The position numbers and the translations under genes are program-made. The notes beneath the pieces are model-generated. The model saw only the letters and a program-made list of their open reading frames with translations. It was not told where the DNA came from and ran no database searches. 64,000 nucleotides of DNA, taken from positions 82,028,001 through 82,092,000 of the forward strand of contig NC_072895.1 in NCBI RefSeq assembly GCF_027943255.1, read 5' to 3'. This DNA is from Anastrepha obliqua (taxonomy: Eukaryota > Arthropoda > Insecta > Diptera > Tephritidae). Shown here piece after piece: positions 32,921 through 43,400 of this stretch (position 1 is the first letter of the stretch; each line of letters opens with the position of its first letter).

Positions 32921-33150
32921 GGCGGCTGCCATAACTGAAAGGGTTGGTACGAGACTACCATACGATAGTGCCTGGGTTCGAAACCCTGTGCATGAAACAT
33001 CAAATGATAAAAACAGTTTTGTCTATAGCTACGAGTGTATTTCTGCCATGCAAAAGCTTCTCATAAAAAACGAGTTGCCTTGCGGAGGCGTATTAAAGCT
33101 GTTGATCCATCCATTTGTCAAAAAACAAGAAATGGGAGGATTTGATGCTA
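32921..33150 (+). mobile_element. tRNA-derived SINE copy 2
   Basis: The head carries an A-box-like TAACTGAAAGGGTTGG (32932-32947) and a B box GGTTCGAAACC (32975-32985), the internal RNA polymerase III promoter of tRNA genes. It does not fold into a proper tRNA with acceptor stem, so it is not a tRNA gene. The body (33035-33130: GTGTATTTCTGCCAT, CTTCTCATAAAAA, GCGGAGGCGTATTAAAGC, CCATTTGT) parallels the copy at 37.5 kb. Moderately diverged. Confidence 0.75.
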
Positions 33151-33154
33151 CTCT

Positions 33155-33514
33155 CGATATGCAATTGCTTGACATTCGCTTCATAGTCTGTGACAAGCGT
33201 CGACACTGGAATTTAATGTTTAACAAATCATTATTAACAAATATTATTAACAAAACCTTATTTTTTTGCTTGCTAATTTTTTCTTAAGTCACACGCTCAA
33301 AAGGTTTTGTAAGGCGTAATGGCTCTAAATTCTTTCCCTTAATATATTTTTAACATTATTTATTGGGCACACTTTGAACATCTCGTTTACATGTGGATAC
33401 CGACCCATCAGCTCAGCGCCAATAGGATTGAATCTGTTAAAAAAAATCCACGTTCCAAACCTAATAAGAAAATTAGAGAGATACGAAAAACCTTCCATCA
33501 AAATTCAACGATTT
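33155..33514. other. Spacer before the piggyBac element
   Basis: A plus-strand frame at 33374-33610 has no recognised domain and runs into the piggyBac end. A phrase WIPTHQLSAN near 33393 faintly recalls a LINE RNase H WVPxH motif but is too short to call. Confidence 0.3.
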
Positions 33515-33518
33515 TTAA

Positions 33519-35608
33519 CCTTCATGTGCCCGGCTTACTACATTTGTAGTAAAAAAAAAAAAAGTGAGATAAAAAAAATTTTCCGAAACAACAATGCCCG
33601 AATTTTTTAGTAGCTTCCTGATTATCAAATCAAAGTCAATTAAGAGTATAATAACACTGGAACTATTATTTGCCTGACCTCTAGACCCTACTTGAAGAAA
33701 ACATCATCTTGCGGCCGGCTTACTACATTTGTAATAAGCATATAAAATGTATGCAAAATAGTATTTTATAGTTGACTTCAGCTTGTCGCAACACGAAGAG
33801 GACGACATTCGCAATGATGAGCAAGAAGAGGGTGCAATATTCGAGGCAGATTTCGAGGATGATTTTGATTCAGGCGAACCGCCCATTACCCAACGACATG
33901 ATGCGTTGATCGGTAAAGATCAAACTGCATGGCTTAAGAACTTTCCTAGCCAAGCTGTTCGCGTAAGTAGCCATAATGTATTTCGGAGCACTGTTGTGGG
34001 TCCAACTCGGGCTACCCAGGGTCTAATTGAGTCTGACGTCTTTGTGTTGATATTCACTCCATCAATGCTTCAACAAATTCTAGTAGATACGAATGAAAAA
34101 GCACGGAAAGCCTATGAGACTTGGAACGAGAAAAACTGCACTGGAGATAAAAGAATCTGGGAGAAATTAACCGTAATAGAACTAAGAGCTTTTATAGGTC
34201 TTGTGTTACTAGCAGGTGTAAATAAATCAAATTACGAAGATGTGGATGTGCTATGGGGCCATTTGCTTTTATCGAGCAGCAATGCCTAAGTCACGCTTCA
34301 AAGAAATTGTTCGATTCATTAGATTTGACAGCGAGCGTACAAGAGCAGTTTGGCTAGAAGCCGATAAGGCTGCTCCAATATCTGAATTGTGGACACAATT
34401 GAACGCAAATCTGCGCAAATATTACCAACCATCTGGAGAAATTACTGTTGATGAACAATTACTTGATTATCGCGGTCGAACTAGGTTTACTCAGTACATA
34501 CCCTCTAAGCCTGCCAAGTATGGGATAAAGGTTTGGTTTGCATGCGATGCTAAGTCGTTCTATCCACTCAAAAGTGAAATATATACTGGAAAAAACTCAA
34601 ATGCTGGTTAAGCAAATAACGTAGGTGAAGGTGTTGTGACAATTTTTTTTACATCGCTAAACTTAGGCAAGTATTTAATGTGCAAAGGTCTTGCTATTCT
34701 TGGTACTGTTCGTCAAAATAAAACGTTTGTACCATATGAAATGAAGGCTGACCGCAATTGTGCTGAAGAATCTTCCATTTTCGGGTTTCTCGATGGAAAG
34801 TTTTCTTTAGTATCTTATGTTCCAAAAAGAGGCAGATCAGTTATAATACTTGCCAGCACACCTTTGACAAATTCAATTGTAGCTGAAAAGAAAAACAAGC
34901 CGCAATACATCCTTGATTACAATGCAAACAAAGGAGGCGTCGACGCAATTGATAAAATGCTTTCTGCATATTCAACGAAACGCAAAACATTGCGTTGGCC
35001 CTTGGCCATGTTTTATGACATGCTGGACATAAGTGTACTTGCATCATTCATCATTTACTCGGAAAACAATCCATATAACCGTCGCACAGACGCGCGACGA
35101 AAGTTCTTGCGGAGTTTGTCTAAGCAGCTTTTTATGCCAGCAATTGAACAGCGCTCTCAAGTTCCCCGGGTGCTGGGATTCCATCAAACGCGTAAAGCTA
35201 TCGAAATGGCACTGGATCGATCCCTTTCTGCTACATCTAATGTTGATTCATCTATTTTACCTGATATTCCAACGATAAACAACCAAAATATCCTGTACCT
35301 TCTCAATACTGTGCAATAGGAAGTCGTAACAACACACGAAAAATCTGTAGTTGGTGCAAAAAAGCAGTGTGTAATGCACATGCCGAAACATATATTTTGG
35401 GAAAATGCTGTTCAACTCCTGAAAATTAAAACATTTTTTATATTAAAATTATCACCTGAATTCAATATTTTTACGTACAAGTAAAAAAAAAACACCATAC
35501 AAGTCTTCTTTTCTTAACACTACATTGGTTTTGCATGTAATTACGTAGTTACTACAAATGTAGTAAGCCGACCAGGTACGTAAGCTTTATATCCCGGGCA
35601 CATGAAGG
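33519..35608 (+). mobile_element. piggyBac-like transposon with TTAA duplications
   Basis: A perfect 15-bp terminal inverted repeat CCTTCATGTGCCCGG lies at 33519 and, reversed, at 35594-35608. TTAA stands immediately outside both ends (33515-33518, 35609-35612), the piggyBac target site. A subterminal motif CGGCTTACTACATTTGTAGT occurs at 33531-33550, again at 33716-33735 and inverted at 35549-35570. The asymmetric spacing (none on the left, 22 bp on the right) is typical of piggyBac ends. The length of 2090 bp is slightly short of a full element. The transposase inside is broken. Confidence 0.93.
33783..35429 (+). pseudogene. piggyBac-type (DDE_Tnp_1_7) transposase with four lesions
   Basis: The first open codon is TTG at 33783 (then SQHEEDDIRNDEQEEG), where an ATG probably stood. 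The acidic N-terminus and FFRSTVV..GLI-like region lead to KLTVIELRAFIGLVLLAGV. A frameshift near 34255 leads to AAMPKSRFKEIVRFIRFD, then EITVDEQLLDYRGRTRF with the first catalytic Asp, ending at a stop at 34609. The segment with the second Asp (usual VDNFFTS) is eroded: VVTIFFTS at 34632. A third open stretch has DYNANKGGVDAIDKM with the third Asp. Another frameshift near 35300 leads to the C-terminal Cys/His domain (C-x2-C...C-x2-H...CC), ending TAA at 35427-35429. Inactive. Confidence 0.9.
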
Positions 35609-35612
35609 TTAA

Positions 35613-35925
35613 ATAAATATAATTTCTAAACAAAGAGCTATATTTTGATAAAAAAAATTAAATTTCAAAAAACAACAGAAAAGAAAAATTGTAAAAGCAG
35701 GCCAAAATGTTGATGCCCTATCGTTTGTCGCGGCCGTACCTAAAATTTCAAATACACAGAAGCTGAAATATGTTCTTTGTGACCTTCACTTACCAACACA
35801 TATCAAATGGACTGGCAAGTTCAGTTCAGTTCGATAACCAGGAATGAAGGTTACTATAACCTGCAGAAGCGATTCTCACGCAATGCACATTCAATTATTC
35901 AAGTCTTGATTGCTATCAAAAGCTC
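35613..35925. other. Short spacer
   Basis: No feature recognised. Confidence 0.4.
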
Positions 35926-35929
35926 AAAA

Positions 35930-36495
35930 GATGGTAATGTATAAAGTGCTTGTAAGACCCATACTAACATACGGCAGCGAGGTATGAGTACTTAAAACGA
36001 CAGACATCGACCAAATACTGCGATAGAAAGATGAAAGAAAGATACTGCCAAAAATATACGGTCCTTTCCGGCGAGATGACGGAACATATCGGAGTAGACA
36101 CAATTACGGGCACAAAAGGTCACGAGGTCGAAGTGCAAACCTCAAATCAATCAATAAATAGATCTATGCTATAATCATGAGCTCGACGCATTGGTGCATA
36201 ATGGAAATCCAATATGCTGTATAAAAAGTCAACGAATCAGCTGGCTGGAACACAGTTACAGAATTCCGAAATGGTGAGCTGTCAATATAGCGTTACATTG
36301 GCAAGGGATTGTCGGAGAGACCGAGGGATACCAAACAAACGCTGGATTGATGAGGTCACAGCCGACTTACAGAAAATGGGAATCGCAAACTGGAAAGGCG
36401 TAGCAGAGGGTCGATCGGAGTGGAAAACCGTAGTTGTGGAAAGAATGGTCAGCACAAGACTGTACTGTCATTGATGATGATGATGATGATGATCA
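35930..36495 (+). pseudogene. Second RTE-like LINE family, 3' end with (TGA)n tail
   Basis: The reading contains VLVRPILTYGSEV, then KIYGPFRRDDGTYRS (near 36055), ELDALVHNGNP, KSQRISWLEHSYRI and RDRGIPNKRWIDEVTADLQKMGIANW with WK at the end of the frame (36474). It ends directly at a (TGA)n tract, 36471-36491. RTE-clade LINEs characteristically end in short tandem repeats of this type. One stop interrupts SEV.VL. 5'-truncated. Confidence 0.75.
36471..36491 (+). repeat. (TGA)n LINE tail
   Basis: About seven TGA units follow directly on the LINE stop codon, marking the 3' terminus. Confidence 0.7.
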
Positions 36496-36659
36496 TTATT
36501 TAATTGTGTCAATTGACAAACGATTCCTTGCTGACTATAAAACAAAATTGCTTAAAACTAATTCAAATAGTTATATAACACATACTGATTTTGGCAAAAA
36601 TGACAGGAAATAAATATCCTGATTTTCGAAACCTGAAAAATTGGTTTCACGGACATCAA

Positions 36660-36940
36660 TTATAGCTTGACTGTTTCTATTTCTAGGGCGTGTGCGGATT
36701 TAAAATTGGTTCTAATTCTTCTGCTTCTAAAACAAAATTAAGTATGCTGCAACGAGTGCTATCTAAAATACTTAGCACCATGACCAATGCACTGTGGTAT
36801 AAGTCTGCTGATATTTTTTGCGATCTTGAGGGCGATACAATTGATAAAACAATAAAAAACGCAAGCAGAAGACATGTAAGAAGGTTACTGGCACACACAA
36901 ATCCTATGATGGGAAGGCTCCCAAATGTAGAGAATTATTA
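36660..36940 (+). pseudogene. jockey-type RT C-terminal fragments
   Basis: ISRACADLKLVL near 36675-36715 also occurs in the jockey tail at 51990. It runs into LSMLQRVLSKILSTMTNALWY, DLEGDTIDKTIKNASRRHVRRL and AHTNPMMGRLPN, which is the C-terminal end of a second jockey-type RT (usual HPNPLA..L). The joining point near 36715 suggests two jockey fragments in contact. Confidence 0.6.
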
Positions 36941-37079
36941 ATCAAATTACTTATTGTCCTACGACAGGTGTATAGTATTATTTTTTGGTAATTGCTATTG
37001 TCCAAATTCTGACTAAGTGAATTTTGGCCAAAGAAGTTGGCCTCAGAGCCAGTTTTGCCACTTCCTTCTGCGGCTATCA

Positions 37080-37430
37080 AAGCCACCGTCATGTCCGATC
37101 GACTGTCGCAAACCATCCTGTCATTAAGCAGAAGGGAGTGCAGACGGCTGGTTGGACTGATGACGGGCCACTTTCTGTGGGCAAAGCATATGGAAAGGTT
37201 GCGCATCTCAGACAGTGGAGGGTGAGACGGCGGACCACTTCCTGTGCGTCTGCCCCGCCTTCACTCGAATTAAGTTTGAGGCCTTTGGCACTGATGTGTT
37301 AAGAAGCGATCATCTTGACTCCTTGGCACTACTCAGATTTCTTCGGAGATCGGGTAGATTTAAAGAAAATTAAAAGGGTATCCAAGTGTAGTAGAATGCA
37401 CTTAATTAATGTCTGAGTGCTGCACTTTCT
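37080..37430 (+). pseudogene. RNase-H LINE C-terminal fragment
   Basis: TILSLSRRECRRLVGLMTGHF (37107-37170), HMERLRISDSG, then (shifted frames) TAEHFLCVCPAFTRIKFEAFG (about 37220-37290) and LALLRFLRRSGRFKEN to a stop near 37372. The order matches the C-terminus of the LINE at 16.9-17.7 kb (LSRKECRTIIGMLTGH). Frameshifted. Confidence 0.7.
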
Positions 37431-37460
37431 AGTTGTCCCGAAAAAAAAGTAAAAATGTTA

Positions 37461-37770
37461 GTCGGTCGCCGTAGCGGAATGGGTTGGTGCGTGACTATCA
37501 TTCGGAATTCAGAGAACGTAGGTGCAAATCTCCTTGAAAAGAAGAAAAAGTTTTTTCTAATAGCGATCGCCCCGCGGCAGGCAATGGCAAACCTCTGAGT
37601 GTATTTCTGCCATTAAAAGGCTGCTCATAAAAATTATTTGCCGTTTGGAGTCGGCTTAAAAACTGTAGGTCTCTCCATTTGTGGAACAACATCAAGTCGC
37701 ACGTCACAAACCGGGGGAGGAGCTCGGCCAAATACCCAAAAAGGGTGGAAGCGCCAATTGTTATGTTATT
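37461..37770 (+). mobile_element. tRNA-derived SINE copy 3, most complete
   Basis: The head GGTCGCCGTAGCGGAATGGG contains an A box (37472-37487) and a degenerate B box GGTGCAAATCTC (37521-37532). The body runs through GTGTATTTCTGCCATTAAAAGG, GGAGTCGGCTTAAAAACTG, TCTCCATTTGTGGAACAAC, GGGGGAGGAGCTCGGCCAAA and GCGCCAATT, ending in a TTATTATTAT tail near 37770. The RNA is predicted to be transcribed by polymerase III and copied by a LINE RT. The family is known to me from tephritid sequences by memory only. Confidence 0.8.
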
Positions 37771-37986
37771 ATTATAAAAAAGGTAGTTAAAACTGTTATA
37801 TGTGAATTTAAACCTCTTTCATGAATTTATGACTTGACTTTGAATCTTTTTGTAAGGTGCATCTTCTTCAGTGCTTTCCTTTACAACACCAATATTTTCA
37901 ATTTAAAGGCCTGGATGTACGCGCACTAGCAAATAAATGCTAGTTGGGAGAAATTGTTTCAGTAAATTGTGACTGAAATGATCTTA

Positions 37987-38820
37987 TACCCGAATTCTGT
38001 AAGCGAATCTCATCTCAAGTCATTAAAATTGAGATTATAAATTAGTGACTCTTTTTGTGACTTGAGACGATTTTGCTATTCAGTAAGGGAAAGTCACAAG
38101 AATTTCACCAAATATCATGGTGAAAATAAATAGAGGCGATCAGCTGATGTCGCGTATCGGCTAGAAATAGTCAAAAAGTTGAGCAAAAATTCACTTATCG
38201 ATTCCATATGTAATGGATTTTTTTAAACTCATTTATCAAGCGAAATTCTTCGTCAAAAACATAAAGAATATGAATATTACTAAGGTCATACAAATTAACG
38301 TTTCTAATTTCTTTCTTTTCCTGAATCGGTTTATCAACAATTCAATTGAGGCAAACAAAATTAATAATCGATAAATGTTGAAATGCATCTCTATATACAT
38401 TCAGTTGAAATAAACGAGTTGGGAGTTCCGCTCAAACTTGTCAAGTAGTTTGAGATCTTGAATAAGTTCCCAGCAGAAGGATTTCGGGAATCTAAAAAAC
38501 CTCCTGAAAACGTCTTCTTCCATCTACGCATATTTCTAAAACGTCAATAAATACACAATTATTCGTGTTCTTAAGAAATTTTTACCCGAAACATATTACT
38601 TCGCATCATTTTCGCGCTTTTTTGCAATATATGTAAAATAATTAATTCCTCTTCTATATTTTTCGTTTTGTGGGCTGCTCAGAAGTAGATCACTAATTAG
38701 TGACTTTTTTTTGAGACTAATAACGTGAGATTGCTTACTGAATCGCAACTAGTCTCAAAATCAAATTTCACCACGAAAAGTCTCAATTAGTGATTTGAGA
38801 CTGCTTACAAAATTCGGGCA
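37987..38820. mobile_element. PIF/Harbinger-like MITE with TTA duplications
   Basis: Ends are inverted: TACCCGAATTCTGTAAGC at 37987 and, reversed, TGCCCGAATTTTGTAAGC at 38820. Further inside, both sides repeat AGTCTCAA / TTGAGACT and TTAGTGA motifs. A TTA lies on each side (37984-37986, 38821-38823); a 3-bp TWA duplication is diagnostic for PIF/Harbinger. The 834-bp interior has no coding sequence, so it is non-autonomous. Confidence 0.75.
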
Positions 38821-38823
38821 TTA

Positions 38824-40837
38824 TTCTGCCTCGTTAGCAGTTGATCCGCCTCAACACGATTTGTTGTTATTAAAAATGTTATTCATGATGAGAATCCAAT
38901 TTGCAAAAAACTCCTCTACTCCTCCTAATGTAATATTATGTATTCAAAAATGGGTGCATGCAATAACACGAACTTCCAGGAACATTTCTTTTAGTGCATG
39001 CGAAATTGCCCATAAACATCAATAACAACTTCTTGATTAAACAATTTTCATGTTGTTACAGTTAAATGCATTAAAACATGAACGCTTGGATAACATTCTG
39101 TATGCAAATAAACAAATATACACACACATACGCACGCACATAAATATATGGGTACGCATAAAGGACACACTTGATAATTTCGAAGACGCACTTCAATGTT
39201 TCTTTAGTTTGGATCACATCATATTTCGATAAATGCAAATGTGAATGAGGTAGACAACGAGGCGGCAAGAAGCCTTCCATTCACACGCCACACTCGCAAA
39301 AGACGCCAATATGTATGCAATAGACTATCTGGAAGAGTTCTCTCGAATGCCGTTTTCCCCTGTACACAAAACTCTTCTCTGCTTCTTCACTTCTTCTCCT
39401 CCTCACTTCACCTGCCTCATTTTCCTCATGCACTTACGGGAGCTACTTGAAATCTCGGCAATATCCTATCTATGTAGAATCTCTACAAATTAATAGCACA
39501 ACGTTTATTTGTACGAAAATGTGAAGTAGCCGAAGGAAGCTGCAGCTGTGTCAGTGTGTTAGGAGACCAAGCAGCAGGGCGATGTCCAGACGGTAAGGAG
39601 CACGAATTTGTTGGTTGTTCGTGTTAAGTTTTCACAAATTGGTAATGTTTGCTAATGCGTAGAATTTCCAAGTGGGCAATCGTTACCTCAACTCAAAACG
39701 CTGTTCGCATTGTTATTGCCATGGAAACAAATGCAAAAGCCAAAATGTACATGCAACAACACCAATAATGATAACTAAGTCAATAAGAGGAATAATAACA
39801 AGCAAATATTATAAGTAGTCGAGAAAGTCTCAGCACGCAGCCAGAATTTGAAGTGACTTTAAATTATTAGCAAATTTCAGTAATGGACTACGAGGACAAG
39901 TTCTCGTCACGATGCCCCTCACAAGGGTTCTCTACAGCGTTGAATTGTGTGTCTGTATATGCGTGGCACACAGTAAGGGGCTTAGTAAAGGAAGGGAAGT
40001 TTGCTGCCATTTTTTTTCCTTACTTTCTTTTGCTTCTTTTTGATTTTAAAGTTACGCAAGTGTATAATTTGGTAAATTTTTATTTAAAATTCCAGCCACG
40101 TGGGCTAGTTGCACTGCGCATTTTATTTTATTTTTTGCCAGTTATGTACCTTAGTGTCTGCTGCTTCCGATAAGGCTGTGCATGGCATCTGATATCACAT
40201 TTTGAGCAAATGAACGAACACAAGCACACATACATGAGCTGCCATGGCTTGTTTGACTTTATGTTTCATTCGGTAGAATTTTGTTTATTTAGACTTTTGT
40301 GTACACATCCTGTTCGCCCACTCGCTGTTAATGAGGCATAAAAGAGCCAAGCAATGCTGACTGTCAGCGCATACGAGCAACAGCCAAAGCAGCAAATACT
40401 ACAGCAGCTCCGGTGACGATATTTGATTTTTCTTCTCATTTTAACATTTGATTCTTCTCTTAAAATTTTACGTTTGACTTGTATCCAAGCGCTTCCTGCT
40501 CATTCAACACGTTTCAATAAATCGCCGATGCGCAACTATTCATGGCATTTGGGTATAACTTAACGTTGAGTAGCCAAAAAATAGTCATTGATTTCTAAAA
40601 CAGTGGTTGAATTGCTTCAACTACATTTTTATCGACCGCTGTTATCGGATATTTTAGTACGAACTAGGGATGTGAAGCTCTAGTACCGGAGTTTTAGGGA
40701 CTTGTAATTTCTTACAAAGCACATAAAATGGTGTCGGATAAATTACGTATTGTTTTTATATTAAATGTAAATAACTTTGTCTCGCTTGTAAAAAGTTACA
40801 CTGATTTACTTAATATTTTAATTTAATATAATTTATA
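38824..40837. other. Intergenic DNA, no gene seen
   Basis: CACACATACGCACGCACAT-type repeats near 39120-39140 and 40220 occur. Short plus-strand frames (39240-39490, 39883-40173) lack motifs. No TE ends found. Confidence 0.45.
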
Positions 40838-41401
40838 TAAAGGGTGGTTAAGTTTCAAGGGCCGGTGTTGATTTTGAATTAAATGCAAGTTTTTAAGGAA
40901 ATTTTTGTCATTTCTCTTTTTTATGATAATATTGGTATGGCTCAATTATGCGTGGAACAAAATATCGGCCAAGTGGCCGCCGCGGCCTCCGCGGCACATC
41001 TCCAAAGACCACCAAATGCAAATAGTTCCTTATCTAAAGGGTGGTTACGTTTGAAGGGCCGGTGTTGATTTTGAGTTAAATACAAGTTTTTAAGGAAATT
41101 GTTATCATTTCTCTTTATTATGATAATATTGGTATGGCTCACTTACGTATGGAACAAAATATCGGCCTCGGCGGCACACCTCCATCCGATGGTCAAAATT
41201 TTCGATGACGCTGAGGCATAATTGAGGTTCTATGCCGTTAATGTGCCGAATTATCTCATCCTCTAGCTCTTAAATTTTTGCTATCTAATCGATGTACACT
41301 TTTTCTTTAAAATAACCCTAAAGAAATAAGTCCATCGGTGTCGTTGACGTTTAGGTGTGGTTCACATTCAACTTCGGCCCTTGAAATTTAACAACCCTTT
41401 A
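40838..41401 (-). mobile_element. ITm-derived MITE with a duplicated left end
   Basis: TIRs: TAAAGGGTGGTTAAGTTTCA at 40838 and, reversed, TAAAGGGTTGTTAAATTTCA ending at 41401, both followed by AGGGCCG. TA lies outside (40836-40837, 41402-41403). The left 135 bp is present a second time at 41034-41170, in the same orientation. On the minus strand the piece before each copy encodes the family C-terminus: IENFDHRMEVCRR near 41200, and MCRGGRGGHLADILFHA near 40940-41000. It is therefore an internally deleted ITm transposon. Confidence 0.78.
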
Positions 41402-41520
41402 TAATAAAACCTACGTTCCGCTTATTTCGCTAAAATTTTACGAGTTTATAAAATAAATTTATTTACTTTTCCAGTTGTTTTGAATCGATCTTTTTTCAAT
41501 GTTTTTACTTTAAGTTAGTT

Positions 41521-42500
41521 TATCATCATCATCATAGCATTGCAGTTTGGAGTGAAGCATTGCTTCGGTTCCAATTCGCCTACACGTCACTCGGTTATCA
41601 GCTCTTCGTTTGATATCAGATATGTTCATAGCTCCAAAGTGGCCTTCAAAGTCATCTCTCCCTTGCTATTCGGCCGGCCTCTTCTTCTGTGGCCTTGTGG
41701 TTTTGTTTTGAAGATTTTTTTATAGCTCTATCGTTGGTCATTCCTGACATACCTGATTCCATTTGCACCTCTAATAAATGTGTTTAAGTCGTCGTTGTAC
41801 CGAATGCGGTAAGTACCATCTTCAAATCGTACAGGTCCACATATTTTTCTCAGAATCTTTCTTTCAAAACAATTTAATTGATCGGTTTCTCTGGGTTTCA
41901 GAACCCAGACTTCGCTCCCGTATGTGAGAGTATGTCTTATGACAGCTTTGAATATTCATAGTTTCTGGTTTCTAGAAAGTTATCTCGACATCATCAACTT
42001 TCTATGGGCGAAGTAGAACTTATTTGCAGCTTGTATCCTGTCTTGAATGCCAATAGATATATCTTTCTGTGCGCTCAGCAAGGTACTTAAATTCATTGCC
42101 CTTTTCAAGCAATAATGATTTGTAAATAATGAGCTGCGTTGTGCGCTGAATCTCCCTTGATGATAAGTCTTAACATCCTAGCAGATGATTCTAGATGCAT
42201 AAATATATCTTACAGAGCCTTTTTGTTTCTGGCTATAATTACAATATCATCCGATACGCGCAAATTTGTGTAGATTTGCAAAAAATTGTACCTGTGGGAT
42301 CTATATCAGCTGAGATCACATCAAAACAGTTGGCGATATTACCCTGGATTCTGACTTTTGACCAAGTGTTTGCTAAAGTTATGCCAATCAGGTATACTAG
42401 TTTACCGGGTATGCCTAACATCCTTAAATGATGTTCAATATGATTTCAATTAAGTTTGTCAAACGTTTGTTTCAAGTCTATAAAAAGGGGAACATAGCAT
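41521..42500 (-). pseudogene. RTE-like LINE (second family) RT remnant, minus strand
   Basis: Starting from the far side, 42500-42240 reads FIDLKQTFDKLN, HHLRMLGIPGKLVYLIGITLAN and VRIQGNI, the RT palm start (D.KQAFD..N). Later LTYGSEVWVLKPRETDQLNCFERKILRKICGPVR and DGTYRIRYNDDLN appear (41935-41790). It ends at a (ATC)n tract, 41521-41536, which is GAT-type on the LINE strand. The YADD region lies in a decayed part. Same family type as 35930-36495. Confidence 0.72.
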
Positions 42501-42504
42501 AATT

Positions 42505-42954
42505 TTGTATTTGTGACAGTATTCCAATATCTGGGACAGCGATAAACATTGGAATCGTAACATATCGAATATATACAGCTAAAGTCTTTTTAATGAGTAT
42601 CTATCTGGTTTTATTTGATTACTAATGAAATAATTTTCATTTTCAATAAAAAAAGTAGAATTAAAACCCATTTATTTAATATTTGTTTGCAGAGATTCCC
42701 CAATAATTTTGAATTTTTTTCGAGTTAAGTTGTTGTGGTAATGAAAATCCCGGGATTGTAAATATTGAAAAAATTTACAACGCTAGAACGAACAGATATT
42801 TCAAAACATATAATATATATCCAGGCGAAAAATAAACAAGATTTTCTTTTTTAAAAAGTTGGAGATAAACTCGTTTCTCCTCCCCTTCCCATGTATGGTA
42901 TCACAACGAACAAATGTTTAATAATTATCCAATTGGGCCCCTTGGCAACTATTT
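42505..42954. other. AT-rich spacer
   Basis: Nothing recognised. Confidence 0.4.
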
Positions 42955-43001
42955 ATCCTATCCTATCCCAACCTATCCTTTCCTATTCTATCCAAGGTGA
43001 C
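42955..43001 (+). repeat. (TCCTA)n-like degenerate tandem repeat
   Basis: Units of TATCC, with single-base variants, repeat about nine times in 47 bp. Confidence 0.6.
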
Positions 43002-43071
43002 ATTTCACACCAAAAATATTATGTTGTTGTTTTTCGTTTGTTCCATTCAGGTGTGAGCTACCGGGTCTTAA

Positions 43072-43400
43072 CAATGGAAGACAGCAAAGAGAAATTTCTT
43101 TACATTTTACAATTTTTCTTTGGTAAAAGCGAAAATGCAAGTCAGGCCATTGAAATTGTGAATGGCGTTTATGGTGCCGATGCTATAACAGTTAATTATG
43201 TTCAATTTTGGTTGCGTCGATTCCACTCAAGCATTTTTGATGTTAAAGAAAATGTCGATAAGATCACAGAAATAATCGAAGTTGACCGGTAAGTTAGTAG
43301 TTAGTTGTAGCATCGCCCAGAAACTAAAGATTGCCTAAAAATTGCCATTTGCGCAAAAATGTTATTCAAAAATAATGGATCGTCAACTTCTAACTCATCT
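43072..43400 (+). pseudogene. Mariner transposase N-terminal remnant
   Basis: From the ATG at 43074: MEDSKEKFLYILQFFFGKSE, NASQAIEIVNGVYGADAITV, VQFWLRRFHSSIFDVKE and KITEIIEVDR, then decay. It corresponds to residues 15-90 of the mariner at 57583-58868. The APRSGRP linker is missing by an in-frame deletion. The second HTH and catalytic domain are absent. Confidence 0.7.

Noticed and set aside
32921..32990. tRNA gene with GGTTCGAAACC
   Set aside because: Same reason: SINE head with only promoter boxes conserved.
33374..33610. Independent gene upstream of the piggyBac element
   Set aside because: The frame crosses the piggyBac left end and has no motif.
37461..37535. tRNA gene
   Set aside because: A and B boxes are present, but no acceptor stem or anticodon arm forms and a SINE body follows.
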